From positions 1 through 64,000 of the forward strand of contig NZ_JABBJJ010000017.1 of assembly GCF_012933655.1 (NCBI RefSeq): a DNA stretch of 64,000 nt. The letters run 5' to 3'. The position numbers and the translations under genes were made by a program. The DNA is from Pyxidicoccus fallax (GTDB taxonomy: Bacteria; Myxococcota; Myxococcia; Myxococcales; Myxococcaceae). Below are positions 16,100 through 27,900 of the stretch, piece after piece (positions within the stretch are counted from its first letter, which is position 1; the number at the start of each line of letters is the position of its first letter). The notes under the pieces were generated by a model. The model was not told the origin of the DNA. It saw only the letters and a list, made by a program, of their open reading frames with translations, and made no database searches.

Positions 16100-18603
16100 G
16101 CGCCCTCCCCTGTCCTGGACAACATGCCGCGCACCAGGGCCCGCACCTCCGCCGCGTCCGCGCAGGCGAGCGCCCGGCGCGCGAGCGCCTCCGCATCCGT
16201 CAGCGAGACACTCCGCAGCAGCGCCTTGATGGACGGAATCGTGGGAATGGCCACGCTCAGCTCGGTGACGCCGAGCCCCGTCAGCGTCAGGGCTCCGGCC
16301 GGGTCTCCCGCCACGCCGCCACAGGCGCCCACCCAGATGCCCGCGTTCCTCGCGGCCTTCACCGTCAGGTCCACCATGCGCAGCACGGCCGGGTGCACGC
16401 CATCCGCCTGCGGCGCGAGGACGGGGTGCTCTCGGTCCATCGCCAGCGTGTACTGCGTGAGGTCGTTGGTGCCGATGGAGAAGAACGACACCTCCCGCGC
16501 GAGCTGGTCCGCCAGCAGCACCGCGGAGGGCACTTCAATCATGATGCCCGTCTCCACCGGCCCCGCGCCCACCTCGCGCCGCACCTCGTCGGTGATGGCG
16601 CGGGCCCGGCGCACCTCGGCGAGGGTGGCCACCATGGGGTACATGATGCGCACCGGTCCCTCGAGCGATGCGCGGAGGATGGCGCGCAGCTGCGTGCGGA
16701 ACAGGTCCTCCCGCTCGAAGCACAGGCGGATGCCGCGCACACCGAGGAACGGGTTGGCCTCGGCCGGCAGCGACAGGTAGGGCACCTGCTTGTCCCCGCC
16801 GATGTCCAGCGTGCGCAGGATGATGGGCAGCCCGTTCAGCGCGCGGACCATCTTCCGGTAGGCCTCGTACTGCTCTTCCTCGCCGGGCGGGTCCTCGCGC
16901 TGGAGGAAGAGGAACTCCGTGCGCATCAGCCCCACGCCCTCGCCGCCCGCGTTGACGGCCTTCTCCGCGTCGCTGGCGGAGCCGATGTTGGCGGCCACCT
17001 CCACCCGGTGGCCGTCGCGGGTGATGGCGGGCTTGTAGCGCTCCAGCTTCTCCGTCTCCCGCTGCCCCCGCGCCCGCTCGCGCCGCGAGGCCGCCCGCTC
17101 CAAATCCTTCTCGGAGGGACGGGCCACGAGGACGCCGGCCTCTCCGTCGAGGATGCACTGCCGCCCGTTGGGCACGTCGAGCACCGACGGCCCCGCGGCG
17201 ACCACGGCGGGGATGTCCAGCGAGCGGGCGATGATGGCCGTGTGCGAGGTGGCGCCCCCGCCGACGGTGCACAGCCCCAGCACCATCGCCGGGTCCAGCT
17301 TCGCGGTGTCGCTCGGCGCCAGGTCCTCGGCCAGCAGCACCACGGGGTGGTCCGGCAGCGAGGCCGCGCCCTCCACCACGTCCGCCAGCAGGCGCAGCAC
17401 GCGCCGGCCCACGTCGCGCAAATCCCCAGCGCGCGCGGCAAGCAACGGGTCCGGCAGGCCCGCGAGCACGCCGGCCCGCTCCTCGTAGACGTCTCGCCAG
17501 GCCCAGCCGGCGCTCGCCCCGGTGTCCACGCGGCGGTGCGCCTCGGAGACCATGTCCGGGTCGTCCAGCAGTTCCTGGTGCGCCTTGAAGATGGCGGCCC
17601 GCGCGGCGCCGGCCTTCTTGAGGAACTCCTGGTACAGGTTGTGGAGCTCCGCGGTGGCGCCGGCCAGCGCCTGGTCCAGCCGCTGGTGCTCGCGGGCCGG
17701 GTCCGGCGCCCGCTCCTTCACCTCCAGCCGCTCGTGCTGGATGGCCCACACCGGCCCCGTCGCGATGCCCGGCGAGGCGGAGATGCCCACCACCAGCGGC
17801 CCGTCATAGTCGAGCCGCGCGGCCGGAGCCGGCGCGGGGGCCGCGGGAGCCGCGCGAGGAGGCGCCGCCACCTCCTCGTCCAGTCCCGCCTCGAAGGCCG
17901 CGCGGAGGGCGGTGAGCGCCGCCTGCGCGTCGTCACCCGTGGCGGTGATGGTCAGCGACGAGCCTCCCACCGCGCCCAGCGACAGGAGCGTCACCAGGCT
18001 CTTCGCGTTGGCCGTCTTGCGCCCGGACTGGACGGTGATGTTCGCGCGGAAGCGCTTGGCGACTTCCACGAGCGCCGTGGCCGGCCGCGCGTGCAACCCA
18101 TGGGGCACCGGCGAGGTGACTTGAATGGAGGGCCCGGTGATGGGCGGAAGCTCGGCCGCGGGCTCGGGCGCGGCGGAGGCTCCGTTGAGCGCGACGACGA
18201 TGACGCCCGGGTCCGTCGTGCGCGCCAGCTCCTCCGCCTTCACCGCGTCGCCGAGCACGCCGGTGAGGTTGGCCAGCACCTGGAGGTGCTCATCCGAGCG
18301 GGCGGCGATGCCCACCACCACGCGCGCCTGGCCGTCCTTCCCCCAGTCCACGCCCCGGGGGAACTGCACCACCACCACCCCGGTCGCCCGCACCAGCTCC
18401 CGCGCGTCGGGCGTGCCGTGCGGGATGGCGATGCCGTTGCCGAGGTACGTCGCGGAGACGCCCTCCCGGCGGAGCATGCTGTCGATGTAGCCGGGCTCGA
18501 TGAAGCCGGCCTCGACCATGGTCTGCCCGACGATTCGAATCGCCTCCGCCTTGCTGCCGGCGGCCTGCCCCAACCGAACGTGCGACCTGGTCAATGTCAG
18601 CAT
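16096..18603 (-). CDS. fruB: multiphosphoryl transfer protein EIIA(Fru)-HPr-EI
   Basis: An 835-residue fusion of all soluble PTS steps. EIIA is residues 1-145 with His62 in IAIPHGTPD. HPr is about 160-245 with active His171 in PHGLHARPAT and a regulatory-site-like Ser in TANAKSLVTLLSLG. EI is about 270-835 with His454 in GGGATSHTAIIARS and the PEP-binding barrel motifs MRTEFLF and SIGTNDLTQY. It carries phosphate from phosphoenolpyruvate to FruA. Domain order A-H-I. AGGAG lies about seven bases before the ATG. It begins 10 bases after the SNF2 helicase gene, so any private promoter would lie inside that gene; no separate Cra-type operator was recognised. Confidence 0.93.
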   Translation of the reverse strand: MLTLTRSHVRLGQAAGSKAEAIRIVGQTMVEAGFIEPGYIDSMLRREGVSATYLGNGIAIPHGTPDARELVRATGVVVVQFPRGVDWGKDGQARVVVGIAARSDEHLQVLANLTGVLGDAVKAEELARTTDPGVIVVALNGASAAPEPAAELPPITGPSIQVTSPVPHGLHARPATALVEVAKRFRANITVQSGRKTANAKSLVTLLSLGAVGGSSLTITATGDDAQAALTALRAAFEAGLDEEVAAPPRAAPAAPAPAPAARLDYDGPLVVGISASPGIATGPVWAIQHERLEVKERAPDPAREHQRLDQALAGATAELHNLYQEFLKKAGAARAAIFKAHQELLDDPDMVSEAHRRVDTGASAGWAWRDVYEERAGVLAGLPDPLLAARAGDLRDVGRRVLRLLADVVEGAASLPDHPVVLLAEDLAPSDTAKLDPAMVLGLCTVGGGATSHTAIIARSLDIPAVVAAGPSVLDVPNGRQCILDGEAGVLVARPSEKDLERAASRRERARGQRETEKLERYKPAITRDGHRVEVAANIGSASDAEKAVNAGGEGVGLMRTEFLFLQREDPPGEEEQYEAYRKMVRALNGLPIILRTLDIGGDKQVPYLSLPAEANPFLGVRGIRLCFEREDLFRTQLRAILRASLEGPVRIMYPMVATLAEVRRARAITDEVRREVGAGPVETGIMIEVPSAVLLADQLAREVSFFSIGTNDLTQYTLAMDREHPVLAPQADGVHPAVLRMVDLTVKAARNAGIWVGACGGVAGDPAGALTLTGLGVTELSVAIPTIPSIKALLRSVSLTDAEALARRALACADAAEVRALVRGMLSRTGEGA

Positions 18604-18613
18604 TCGTGCTCCT

Positions 18614-21565
18614 TCAGGAGAACAGTTCGAGCAGGTCCTCGCGGGTGATGGCGGTTGCGGCGGACGCCTCGCTCAGGGCCGCCTCGAAGATGGCGCGCTT
18701 CTTCTCCTGGAGCCCCAGGATGCGCTCCTCCACCGTGCCCTGCGACACCAGCCGGTACACCATGACGGTCCGCTCCTGGCCGATGCGGTGCGCGCGGTCC
18801 GCGGCCTGCGCCTCGGCGGCCGGGTTCCACCACGGGTCCACCAGGAACACGTGGTCCGCCGCCGTGAGGTTGAGGCCCGTGCCGCCGGCCTTGAGCGACA
18901 TCAGCAGCACCGGCGCCCCGCCGTCGGCCTGGAAGCGCGAGGTGACGGCGCCACGGTCGGCCGTCGAGCCGTCCAGGCGCTCGAAGGCGATGCCGGCCTG
19001 CTTCATGTGCGGCTCGATGAGGTCCAGCATGGACGTCCACTGCGAGAAGACCAGCGCCTTGTGGCCCTCGGACACCGCGGTGTCGAGCGCGTCCACGAGC
19101 GTCTGCACCTTGGACGACGTGTTGGCCCGCTGGCCCGGGACGAGCGCCGGGTGACAGGCCGCCTGCCGCAGCCGCAAGAGCGCCTCCAGCGCCTTGAGCA
19201 CGCTGCCGCCCTCGTTGAGCAGGGCCACGACTTCCTTGCGCGTGGCCGCCATGACGGCGTCGTAGACGCTGCGCTCGCGCTCATCGAGCTGCACGTGCAT
19301 GACGTTCTCGATGCGCGGCGGCAGCTCGGGCGCCACGTCGCGCTTGAGGCGGCGGAGGACGAAGGGGCGGATGCGGCGGCGCAGCCCCTCGGCGGCCCCG
19401 GCCTGGCCGTCGGAGATGGGCCGGGCCACCTTGTCCTCGAAGTGCTTGCGACCTCCGAGCAGGCCCGGGTTGGTGAAGTGCATGAGGCTCCACAGCTCCT
19501 CCAGCCGGTTCTCCAGCGGAGTGCCGCTGAGCGCGAGCCGGAAGCCGGCCTTGAGCCCGAAGGCCGCGCGCGACACCTGGCTCTCCGGGTTCTTGATGGC
19601 CTGCGCCTCGTCCAGCACGACGGCGTCCCACGTCTTCGCCCCGAGCACCGCCGCGTCCAGGCGGAGAATGGCGTACGTGGTGATGGTCACATCGGCGGCC
19701 GCGTCCAGCGCGCGGCCGGGCCCGTGGTACACGGACACCTTGAGCGACGGGCGGAAGCGCTTCAGCTCCGCGGCCCAGTTGGGCAGCACGCTGGTGGGGC
19801 ACACCACGAGCGTGCGCGGCCCCAAGACGCAGATGGTCTGCAGCGTCTTTCCGAGGCCCATGTCGTCGGCCAGGATTCCGCCCAGCCCCGCCCCGCGCAG
19901 GAAGCCCAGCCAGCTGACGCCCTGGAGCTGGTACTGGCGCAGCGTCGCGGTGAGGTCCGACGGCAGCGTCGGAGGCGGCAGCTTCTCGAAGCCGGCGACG
20001 AGCGGCGCCAGCCGGTCCAACCCCGGAGGCGGCGGCTGCTCCAGCGTCTCGCACAGCGCGCCCAGCTCCGGCAGGGCGTGGTTGGACACCTTGCCATCCG
20101 CCTGTCGCGCGGCGAGCAGGTCCGCCACGCGCTGGCCATTCTTGTCCAGCCACGCGCGGGGCAGCGGCGCCCAGCCGCCGCCCTCCAGCGGCACCAGCCC
20201 CAGCCCCTCCGTCCACGCGCGGATGACGGCGGCCGCGTCCACGGACTTCGCCTCGCCCTTGCCGCCCTCCACCTGGAACTCCAGCGTGAAGCGCACGTCG
20301 GGGATGCCCTGCTCGGTGACGCCGGACTGCACCTGGAGCAGCGGCCGCAGCTTCACATCCGGGCTCACCACGCCCGCCGCGTCGCCGGCGAGGTCGCCGC
20401 GCCAGCGCCGCAGCTTGTCCGCCCAGCGCACCATCTCCTGGCCCTGCACCGTCAGCCGGCGGCCGGGGACGAGGTTCAGCTCGTCGCGCAGCTGGTGGAT
20501 GAGGCGCTGCTCGGCGGCCTCGTCGCGCACGGGCACCGCGCCGCGCAGGTATGTCATCCGGCCCGCGTCGATGCGCACCGAGGGCGGCGCGCCGTACACC
20601 AGCGTGGGCAGCACGGACAGGCCCGACTCCAGCTGGTTCAGCTCCAGCAGGATGCGCGGCCTCAGCTCCCGGTCCACGGGGGGCAGGCGCTTGCTGCGCA
20701 TGTCCACCGGCATGCGCTTCGCCAGCTCGGGGAGCACCTTCGAGGACAGCTCACCCATCTGCTCGGGCGCGTAGGTGCGGACGATGGGCAGGTTCTGCAG
20801 CCACGCGCCCGTCATCTGCGTCTCGCCCAGGCGGGCCAGCGCGTCCCCGAGCAGCGCGACGCCCGGGCTCACCACCTCGACGACGCGCGGGTCCTTCGTC
20901 ACCGTCACCACGAGCTGCCCGCTCCGGTCCTCCACCACCGCCCGGGGGGCGACCACCTCGTCGGACACGGCCACGGGGCGCCCGTCGAAGAGGACGTTGC
21001 GCGCGTTCTCCAGCACCTTGAGGATGTTCTCCAGCGTCTCCGGCGCCAGCGTGCCGCGCGTGCGGCGCTGCTCCAGGATGCGGTCCGCCAGCAGGTCCGA
21101 CTGCTCCACCTGCAGCGTCGCGGCCTTCGCGGGCTGGGCGACCAGGGAGGCGAGGCTTCCCTCCAGCGCCTCCTCCTTCCCGTCCGCGTGCGCGAGCGCC
21201 CGGTGCAGCTCCAGGCCGCCGTCCGCGCGGGTGAAGTGGTAGACGACGCGGGACCAGCGCGTGGCCACCGTCTCCATCGGCGTGTCCTGCTTCTCCGCCT
21301 GCTGGATGGAGATGGCCGCCGCCACCACGTGCTCGCACGGGTCCACCTGGCTGGGGCAATCACACTCCCACGCGTCGTCGTTCGGGTAGAGGACCACCGT
21401 GAGGGGCACCGGGCGGCCCTTGGCTCGCACCCTCAGCTCCAGCTCGCCGGCCTTCTGGGCCTGGAGCACCACGGCGCCGGAGCGGGCGAGATTCACACCG
21501 TTGGACCAGATTCCCGGCTTGGCTTCCTTCCGGACGGCTTCGAGCAGTTGGGCAGTGGCAGACAT
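18614..21565 (-). CDS. SNF2-family helicase with SWIM zinc finger
   Basis: A 983-residue DEAD/DEAH-like ATPase. A SWIM zinc finger ([12 protein letters not shown]) lies near residue 70, followed by a bacterial SNF2 N-terminal region. The RecA-like pair follows: Walker A DDMGLGKT near 570, [10 protein letters not shown] near 650, [25 protein letters not shown] and RAHRIGQ near 925. Such proteins remodel protein-DNA complexes or act with RNA polymerase, as RapA/HepA relatives do; the target is unknown. The ATG at 21565 gives a normal N-terminus ([16 protein letters not shown]); longer frames to 21769 look non-coding. The fructose operon follows directly. Confidence 0.9.
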   Translation of the reverse strand: MSATAQLLEAVRKEAKPGIWSNGVNLARSGAVVLQAQKAGELELRVRAKGRPVPLTVVLYPNDDAWECDCPSQVDPCEHVVAAAISIQQAEKQDTPMETVATRWSRVVYHFTRADGGLELHRALAHADGKEEALEGSLASLVAQPAKAATLQVEQSDLLADRILEQRRTRGTLAPETLENILKVLENARNVLFDGRPVAVSDEVVAPRAVVEDRSGQLVVTVTKDPRVVEVVSPGVALLGDALARLGETQMTGAWLQNLPIVRTYAPEQMGELSSKVLPELAKRMPVDMRSKRLPPVDRELRPRILLELNQLESGLSVLPTLVYGAPPSVRIDAGRMTYLRGAVPVRDEAAEQRLIHQLRDELNLVPGRRLTVQGQEMVRWADKLRRWRGDLAGDAAGVVSPDVKLRPLLQVQSGVTEQGIPDVRFTLEFQVEGGKGEAKSVDAAAVIRAWTEGLGLVPLEGGGWAPLPRAWLDKNGQRVADLLAARQADGKVSNHALPELGALCETLEQPPPPGLDRLAPLVAGFEKLPPPTLPSDLTATLRQYQLQGVSWLGFLRGAGLGGILADDMGLGKTLQTICVLGPRTLVVCPTSVLPNWAAELKRFRPSLKVSVYHGPGRALDAAADVTITTYAILRLDAAVLGAKTWDAVVLDEAQAIKNPESQVSRAAFGLKAGFRLALSGTPLENRLEELWSLMHFTNPGLLGGRKHFEDKVARPISDGQAGAAEGLRRRIRPFVLRRLKRDVAPELPPRIENVMHVQLDERERSVYDAVMAATRKEVVALLNEGGSVLKALEALLRLRQAACHPALVPGQRANTSSKVQTLVDALDTAVSEGHKALVFSQWTSMLDLIEPHMKQAGIAFERLDGSTADRGAVTSRFQADGGAPVLLMSLKAGGTGLNLTAADHVFLVDPWWNPAAEAQAADRAHRIGQERTVMVYRLVSQGTVEERILGLQEKKRAIFEAALSEASAATAITREDLLELFS

Positions 21566-21674
21566 GGGGCGATGTTTCCCTACGCCCCGCGGGTGCGCCG
21601 CGCAATGCTCATGAGGCCGCCCCGCCCCCCGACAGGCGCCCCGCGAACACGTCGCGGAGCGTCGGGTGTACGGG

Positions 21675-21715
21675 GGTGGGCCCTGGACCGCCCCGAAGAC
21701 GGACCCGGGCCCACC
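21675..21715 (-). terminator. candidate terminator hairpin
   Basis: GGTGGGCCC (21675-21683) and GGGCCCACC (21707-21715) are perfect 9-base inverted arms around a 23-base loop. They lie just downstream of the M19-like gene on its transcribed strand and ahead of the helicase gene. No clear U-tract follows, as is usual in this GC range. Confidence 0.4.
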
Positions 21716-21725
21716 AGCCCGCTCT

Positions 21726-23762
21726 TCAGCGGCAGGACAGCCAGCTGCACGAGCCGGACAGGCACTCACGCCCGTAGAGGCACGAGGCGCCCTTCGGCTT
21801 CTTGTTCATGCACTTGCCGGCGTTGAGGCCCCAGCCGCAGTACTGGGAGGTGGCGCACTCGGAATCCGAGTCGCAGGTGCACAGGCCCACGGCGTCGCAG
21901 CCGTCCGCGCTGCACGTGTCGCTGAGACACTCCTCGTCGAAGCGGCACTCCTGGCCCACCTCCTTGGAGTCCGGCGCGTAGTGCTCACCGCACAGCACGG
22001 GGTACTGCGCCTCGCGGGTGGCCTTGTCCACGTACGGGGACACGCCGCTGGTGTCGATGTCCGCCGCGGCGTCCGCCATGCCCGAGCGCGTGCCCGCAGC
22101 GCGCTCCCACACGCGCAGGAACGACTCCGACGAGCCGGTCAGCGCGGTGGTGTTCGCGCCCACGCGGCCCAGGTCGCGCAGCAGGTCCGGCAGCAGGCCC
22201 ACGTGCGCGAGGCCGAACTCGTCGAAGGACGTGCCCAGCCGCGCCGGGCCGCCCACGGTCTGCTGCCGCGACTGCGCGTCCGCCTCCGCCTGGAAGCCCG
22301 CCGAGCACGCGCCGTGGTCACCGAAGCGCGGCCGCGTCTGCTGGATGAAGCCGTTGAGGTCCGCGCCGAAGGCCATGGGCACCTTCAGGCCCTGGCGGCC
22401 GAACTCGTACGCCTGGGCCAGCGAGCGCGTGGAGCCGTGGCAGTTGTTCGCCACGCCCGAGCGCGAATACGCGCGCGTCTCGTCGTGCGCGGTGCGCAGG
22501 CCGAAGATGCCGCCCGTCTGGCGCAGGTAGCGCACGGCCCACGACGGCGTCGTCTTCTCGTCGTCCGCCAGCTCCGGGTTCATCACCTCGCGGAAGTGGC
22601 CGTGGGAGATGACGAGCGGGTAGTACGCGTTGGCCTGGGCCAGCGCGTACGCGTCATGCAGGCCCTTCTCGGACAGGTGGGCCACGTCGATGAGCATGCC
22701 CCGGGTCATCATCGCCTGGAGCAGCGCCTTGCCGTCGGCGGTGAGGCCCTTGGTGTTGCGGCAGTTGCCGGCGGCGTCCTTGTACACGTCGAAGCCGAGC
22801 GTGAAGGAGTCCGTCGTCACGCCGCAGTCGTAGTCGATGTGGCAGGTCTCCAGGAACTGGGCCGCCTGGAAGATGGCGTTGTGCAGCGCCGCGCCGCCGA
22901 AGCGATTGTCCAGCTGGTGCACCGGCTGCAGCGAGCGCACGCCCAGCGAGTAGTAGCGGTCCAGCTCCGTGCGCCAGTCCCTCGTGCCGAACAGCTTGCT
23001 CGCCTCGATGGAGAGCACCATGGCGAGCCGGCCGGAGTTGATGATGTTGCGCGCGTGCGAGGGCGACAGGGCAATCTCCACCCAGTCGTTGTTCGCGTCG
23101 AAGGTGCGCGCCATCTGCAGCTGCACCTCCACGTCGGCCATCTCGTCGCAGGGGCGCTTGAGGTTTTGATACGGCAGCGCCTTGCAGAGGAACTCGTTGC
23201 TGACGAGCGACACCATCACCAGGGACATGCCGCCCTGGTGCGCCTGCCGCAGCCAGCCCTCCCACGACTGCTGGTGCGCGATGGTGTCCCAACGCGGCCA
23301 CTGCGTGTGCACCGTGGCGCGGCCCAGGTGCAGGCCGGTGTCGCCCTCGGTGCCCTCAATCTTGCCGATGAACTCCGAGGCCACCGCCCCGCCGATGCCG
23401 AAGAAGGCGGACAGGATGGGCACGCCGCTCAGGTCCACGTTGCCCGAGTTGGGGCACAGGTTGAGCATGTTGCTCAAATCCATGCGCACGCGGGCGTGGT
23501 CGCTCTCCGGCAGGCCGCCGTCACAGCTCGCCAGCGTGCCCAGGTGGTCCCCGTGGAACCAGCCGCCGCCGAAGGCCTCCTCCGCGAACATGTGGTGATG
23601 CAGCTCCGCGAAGCCCGGCACCGCCAGCGGCTGCGACGCCTCGGCCGCCGCTTCCGGCACGGGAGGCGGCGGCGCCTCTTCGACAGGGCCGCAGCCCAGA
23701 CCGAGGGTGAACGACAACGCGGCCAGCGCACCTGGGCCGGCCAGACGGTGATACCCGGGCAT
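21726..23762 (-). CDS. membrane dipeptidase (peptidase M19)-like lipoprotein
   Basis: A 678-residue exported lipoprotein (SFTLGLGC, Cys24). An amidohydrolase-fold domain resembling renal dipeptidase/M19 fills most of it, with [14 protein letters not shown] at the N-terminal metal site, [18 protein letters not shown] and VISHGHFRE for further ligands. A Cys-rich C-terminal tail (about 600-678; [28 protein letters not shown]) looks like a disulfide-bonded EGF/Dickkopf-like module, common on myxobacterial surface proteins. Probably a metal-dependent peptidase or amidohydrolase at the cell surface. It is longer than ordinary M19 enzymes (~330-400) because of inserts and the tail. Confidence 0.75.
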   Translation of the reverse strand: MPGYHRLAGPGALAALSFTLGLGCGPVEEAPPPPVPEAAAEASQPLAVPGFAELHHHMFAEEAFGGGWFHGDHLGTLASCDGGLPESDHARVRMDLSNMLNLCPNSGNVDLSGVPILSAFFGIGGAVASEFIGKIEGTEGDTGLHLGRATVHTQWPRWDTIAHQQSWEGWLRQAHQGGMSLVMVSLVSNEFLCKALPYQNLKRPCDEMADVEVQLQMARTFDANNDWVEIALSPSHARNIINSGRLAMVLSIEASKLFGTRDWRTELDRYYSLGVRSLQPVHQLDNRFGGAALHNAIFQAAQFLETCHIDYDCGVTTDSFTLGFDVYKDAAGNCRNTKGLTADGKALLQAMMTRGMLIDVAHLSEKGLHDAYALAQANAYYPLVISHGHFREVMNPELADDEKTTPSWAVRYLRQTGGIFGLRTAHDETRAYSRSGVANNCHGSTRSLAQAYEFGRQGLKVPMAFGADLNGFIQQTRPRFGDHGACSAGFQAEADAQSRQQTVGGPARLGTSFDEFGLAHVGLLPDLLRDLGRVGANTTALTGSSESFLRVWERAAGTRSGMADAAADIDTSGVSPYVDKATREAQYPVLCGEHYAPDSKEVGQECRFDEECLSDTCSADGCDAVGLCTCDSDSECATSQYCGWGLNAGKCMNKKPKGASCLYGRECLSGSCSWLSCR

Positions 23763-24008
23763 GACGAGGCTCCCTTCTCTCGCTCCGAGAGACGAATGGA
23801 ACCCACTCTCTTAGTGGAAGCAGTGCCCGAAAGACATGCGAGACACGCAAAACGTGTCCACTGGCATGGAAACATTGCGTCAATCGCAGGCATGGCCTGC
23901 GACGTCGCGGGCCGGGCTCCGTTCTCCAGATGAGGCACGGAAATGCGCGGCGCGGGCCCTTGGGGGGACCCGGTACTGGCGTGCGCACGGTGCCTCTTCG
24001 AGGAAGAC

Positions 24009-24962
24009 ATGCACACCCATCGATTCTTCTCGTTCCTCACCGCGGCGGTGCTCGGGCTGGGGGCTCAGGCCCATGCGGCGGCTCCCGCTGAGCCAGCACG
24101 TCCGCTGCGCATCCTCCTGACGACGGATGACGGCATCAACGGCGCGGGGATGCGCATCCTGCGCGACACGCTGTGCGCGGCGGGCCATCAGGTGACGGTG
24201 GTGGCGCCCTCGGCGGACCGGAGTGGCAGCAGCGGCGCGCTCACCACCAACGTGGTGATGCGCACCACGCGCGGCGGCTTCCCCTGCGGCGAGGGGACGG
24301 GCGCGTCGTGGGCGGTGACGGGAACTCCGGTGGACTCGGTGCTGTTCGGCCTGTCCGTCGTGTTCCGCGAGCAGCGTCCCGACCTGGTGATTTCGGGGAT
24401 GAACTACGGACAGAACGTGGGGCGCGCGGTGAACCACTCGGGCACCGTGGGCGCGGCGGTGGCGGCGGCGGAGGAAGGCGTGCCGTCCCTCGCGGTGAGC
24501 ATCGGGCTCAACCTGGCGGACTCGGGCACGGGCTTCTCGCAGACGCTGGCGGCGGCGCCACACGTGGCGACGTACGTGAAGGACCTGGCCGAGCGGCTGC
24601 GTGACACGGTCGGCCGCGACGAGCGCCTCTTGCCGGACCGCGTGGCCCTCAACGTGAACTACCCCGTCGTGCTGAACGAGGCCGGGCAGTTCGACCCGGC
24701 GCAGGTGGAAGGGCCCACGGTGACATCCGTGGGCCACGCCGAGGTGATTCGGCCCACGTACCTGCCCGTGCCGAACGCGCCGGACACGTACATCGCGCAG
24801 GGCCCCATCTGCGGGCTCGCCACCGAGTGCGCGCCGGAGACGCAAGCCGACGCGGACACCTCCGCGCTGGCGCAGGGCGAAATCTCCATCACCCCCCTCG
24901 CGGTGGACGGCAATGAGCGCCCGTCGCTGCGGCCCCTGCTGCGCGTGCGGCTGCGCAGGTAG
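24009..24962 (+). CDS. exported SurE-like 5'/3'-nucleotidase
   Basis: A 317-residue SurE-family phosphatase carrying a signal peptide (residues 1-23, LGAQAHA-AAP), so it acts in the periplasm or outside; classic SurE is cytoplasmic. Metal-site residues are present: RILLTTDDG (Asp40, Asp41), DRSGSSGAL (Ser) and SGMNYGQNVG (Asn). The usual Asn before DDG is Thr. There is an extra Cys-containing segment near the C-terminus (GPICGLATEC). The family hydrolyses nucleoside monophosphates; export suggests nucleotide scavenging. The ATG at 24009 with GAGGAAGA upstream begins the signal peptide. Its stop abuts that of the convergent kinase gene. Confidence 0.88.
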   Translation: MHTHRFFSFLTAAVLGLGAQAHAAAPAEPARPLRILLTTDDGINGAGMRILRDTLCAAGHQVTVVAPSADRSGSSGALTTNVVMRTTRGGFPCGEGTGASWAVTGTPVDSVLFGLSVVFREQRPDLVISGMNYGQNVGRAVNHSGTVGAAVAAAEEGVPSLAVSIGLNLADSGTGFSQTLAAAPHVATYVKDLAERLRDTVGRDERLLPDRVALNVNYPVVLNEAGQFDPAQVEGPTVTSVGHAEVIRPTYLPVPNAPDTYIAQGPICGLATECAPETQADADTSALAQGEISITPLAVDGNERPSLRPLLRVRLRR

Positions 24963-27900
24963 CTACCCGCTTCCAGGCCCACCGAGCGGCAGCTCCACGA
25001 CGAACGTGGCGCCGCCGCCCGGCGTGTCCTCCACGGAGAGGGCGCCGCCGTGGGCCTCCACGATGACGCGCGCCATCCACAACCCCACGCCCAGCCCGCT
25101 GTGGTGGCGCGTGGGGACCGCCCGCTCGAAGCGCTCGAAGAGGCGGGCCCGGTCCTCGGGACGGATGCCCGGGCCATGGTCCACGACGCGCAGCCGGGCC
25201 CGCCCCGCCCGCCGCGTGAGCTCCACCTCCACGGGCCGCCCCTGGGCATAGGCCGCCGCGTTCTGGAGCAGGCCCGTCAGCACCTGCCGCACCCGCGCCG
25301 GGTCGACGTCGCCGCCCACCCCGTCCTCCACCCGCGCCTCGACTCGCGTCCCGCTCCGCGCCAGCTCGTCCCGCAGCCGCGCCACCGTCTCCAGCACCAG
25401 CCCGCCCAGGTCCGTCCGGCTCCGCGCGAGCTGGAGCCGCCCCGTCGTCATCAGCGAGACATCCAGCAGCCGCTCCAGCAGCGCGCGCAGCCGCTGCACC
25501 TGGCGGCTCGCCGCCATCAGCTTCTCCTGGACGTTGGCGCGTGAGTCCTCGCTGAGCCCCCGCTCGATGAGGTCCAGGTTCAGCCGGAACGCCGCCAGCG
25601 GCGTCTTCAGCTCGTGGCTCGCGGCGGACAGGAACTCGTCCCGCGCCCGGACCGCCTCCCGCAGCGAGGCCTCCAGGGCCTCGCGGGCCGCCACCTCCCG
25701 CCGCACGCGCGCCAGCTCCAGCGTGGTCCGCACCCGCGCCCGCAGCTCGCGCGCGCTGAACGGCTTCACCAGGTAGTCGTCCGCGCCGGCCACCATCCCC
25801 TCCACCGTGGCCTCCTCCCCCGCGCGCGCGGACAGCAGGATGACCGGCACGGTCCGGGTGCGCGCATCCGCGCGCAGCTCGCGCACCAGCGCGAAGCCGT
25901 CCAGCCCCGGCATCATCACGTCGGAGAGGATGAGGTCCGGCCGCCACTCCCGCGCCCGCTCCAGCGCCGCGCTCCCGTCGGCGACCGCCTCCACCCGCGA
26001 GACGTCCCGCCGCAAGAGGCCGGTGACGTACGCGCGCAGGTCCGCGTTGTCGTCCGCGACCAGGATGCGCGCCTCCGCCAGCGCCGGGTCCTGCTCCGCG
26101 GCAGCCTCGTCCCCGGACTCGGGCTCGGGCGCGCGCGTCCAGTGCCGGAGCTCCTCGACGAAGGGCGCCGCTTCCGCCACCACCGGCCGCGCGCCCACCA
26201 CGGGCCCGCTCTCCGCCCGCCGGGCCGGGAGGCGCACCGTGAAGGCGCTTCCCTCCCCCAGCCGGCTCGCCACGTCCACCGTGCCCCCATGCAGCGTCAC
26301 CAACTCCCGCACCAGCGACAGGCCGATACCCGTGCCCTCGTGGCTGCGCCCCCGCGTGGCGCGCACCCGGTAGAAGCGCTCGAAGAGGTGCGGGAGCGCG
26401 CTCTCGGGGATGCCCACGCCGGTGTCCCGGACGACGAGCACGACCTGCCCGTCCTCCGCTCGCAGCGAGACGCCCACCTCTCCCTGGTGCGTGTACTTCA
26501 CCGCGTTGGAGAGGAGGTTGAACAGGACCTTCTCCCACATCTCGGGGTCCACCAGGACGGGCACGGGCAGGGGCGGGCAGTCCACCGTCAGCCGCAGGCC
26601 GGCGTGCTCGGCGGCGGACCGGAAGGCGCTCGCCAGGCTCGACGTGAAGGCGGACAGGTCCGTGGGGACGAGGACGGCCTGCGCGCTCCCCGCCTCCACG
26701 CGGGAGAAGTCGAGCAGGCCGTTGACCATCTTCGACAGGCGCAGGACGTTGCGCCACACCATGGCGAGCCGCTCGCCGGTGAGCGGCTTCGTCGCGTCCG
26801 CCAGCGCGTCCTCCACGGGTCCCAACAGCAACGTGAGCGGCGTGCGGAACTCGTGGCTGATGTTGGAGAAGAAGGCCGTCTTCGCCCGGTCCAGCTCCGC
26901 CAGCGACTCGGCCCTGCGGCGCTCATCCGAATAGGCGTCCGCGTTCGCGATGGCCGCCAACACGTGCTCGCCCGCCAGCTCGAAGAACGCGCGGTAGCGC
27001 TCGTCGAACGCCCGCCGGGGGCTGACGCCCGCCACCAGGAAGCAGGACGCATGGTCCGCGCCCGCCTTCGCCAGCGGCAGGACCACCGCCGTGTGGGCGG
27101 GCTCCGGACACGTCCCTCCCGGAAGCCCGCCGAACCGGCGGACGACGTCCGTCACCACCTCCAATTGGCGGGAGCGCAGCGCGCGGGCCAGCGGCCAGTC
27201 GCGTTCCGCGCCGGGCCCCACGAGGTCCACCCCGGCCGGCGCGCCCGCCTCGCCCGGTGACAGCCCGGCGCTCGCGGCGAGCCGCGCGCTCTTCCCGTCC
27301 CCGGAGGTGACGTACAGCAGCGCGAAGGGAACATCGGAAGGGTTCTTCTGGAGGACGGCCGCGGCCATCTCCAGGGCCCCCACCCGGGTCCTCGCGTCGG
27401 ACACCTGTCGCGCCAGCGTGCGCAGCGTCGCGAGCCGCCGCTCGCCCTCCACGCGCTCCGTCGTCTCGACGACGACCGCGAGCATGCCGCCGACACCGCC
27501 GGACTCGTCCCGGATGGGGCTGTAGGCCATGGTGAACCAGGCGTTCTCGAGGTAGCCGCTCCGCTCCAGCGGAAGGAGCATGTCCTCCAGCGCCACGGAC
27601 TCACCGGTCCGCGTCCGCTCGATGAGCGGGCCTATCACGGACCACACCTCCGGGAAGATGTCCCGCGTCGGGGTCCCCAGCGCGGCCGGGTGCTTGCTGC
27701 CAATGATGGGCCGGTACCGGTCGTTGTAGAAGAACCGGAACCGCGGCCCCCAGGCGACCACCATGGCGAACTGGGACGACAGCATCATGCCGATGGCGGT
27801 CCGCAGGCTCTGCGGCCAGGTGGCGACGGCGCCCAGCTCCGTCTTCGCCCAGTCGGTGGAGCGCATCAGCGCCCCCAGCTCGCCACCGCCCTGCAGGAAC

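Noticed and set aside
23862-23879. TGGCATGGAAACATTGC resembles a sigma-54 promoter ahead of the surE-like gene.
   Set aside because: The GG-to-GC spacing is two bases too long for a -24/-12 element, and it lies more than 120 bases from the start codon.
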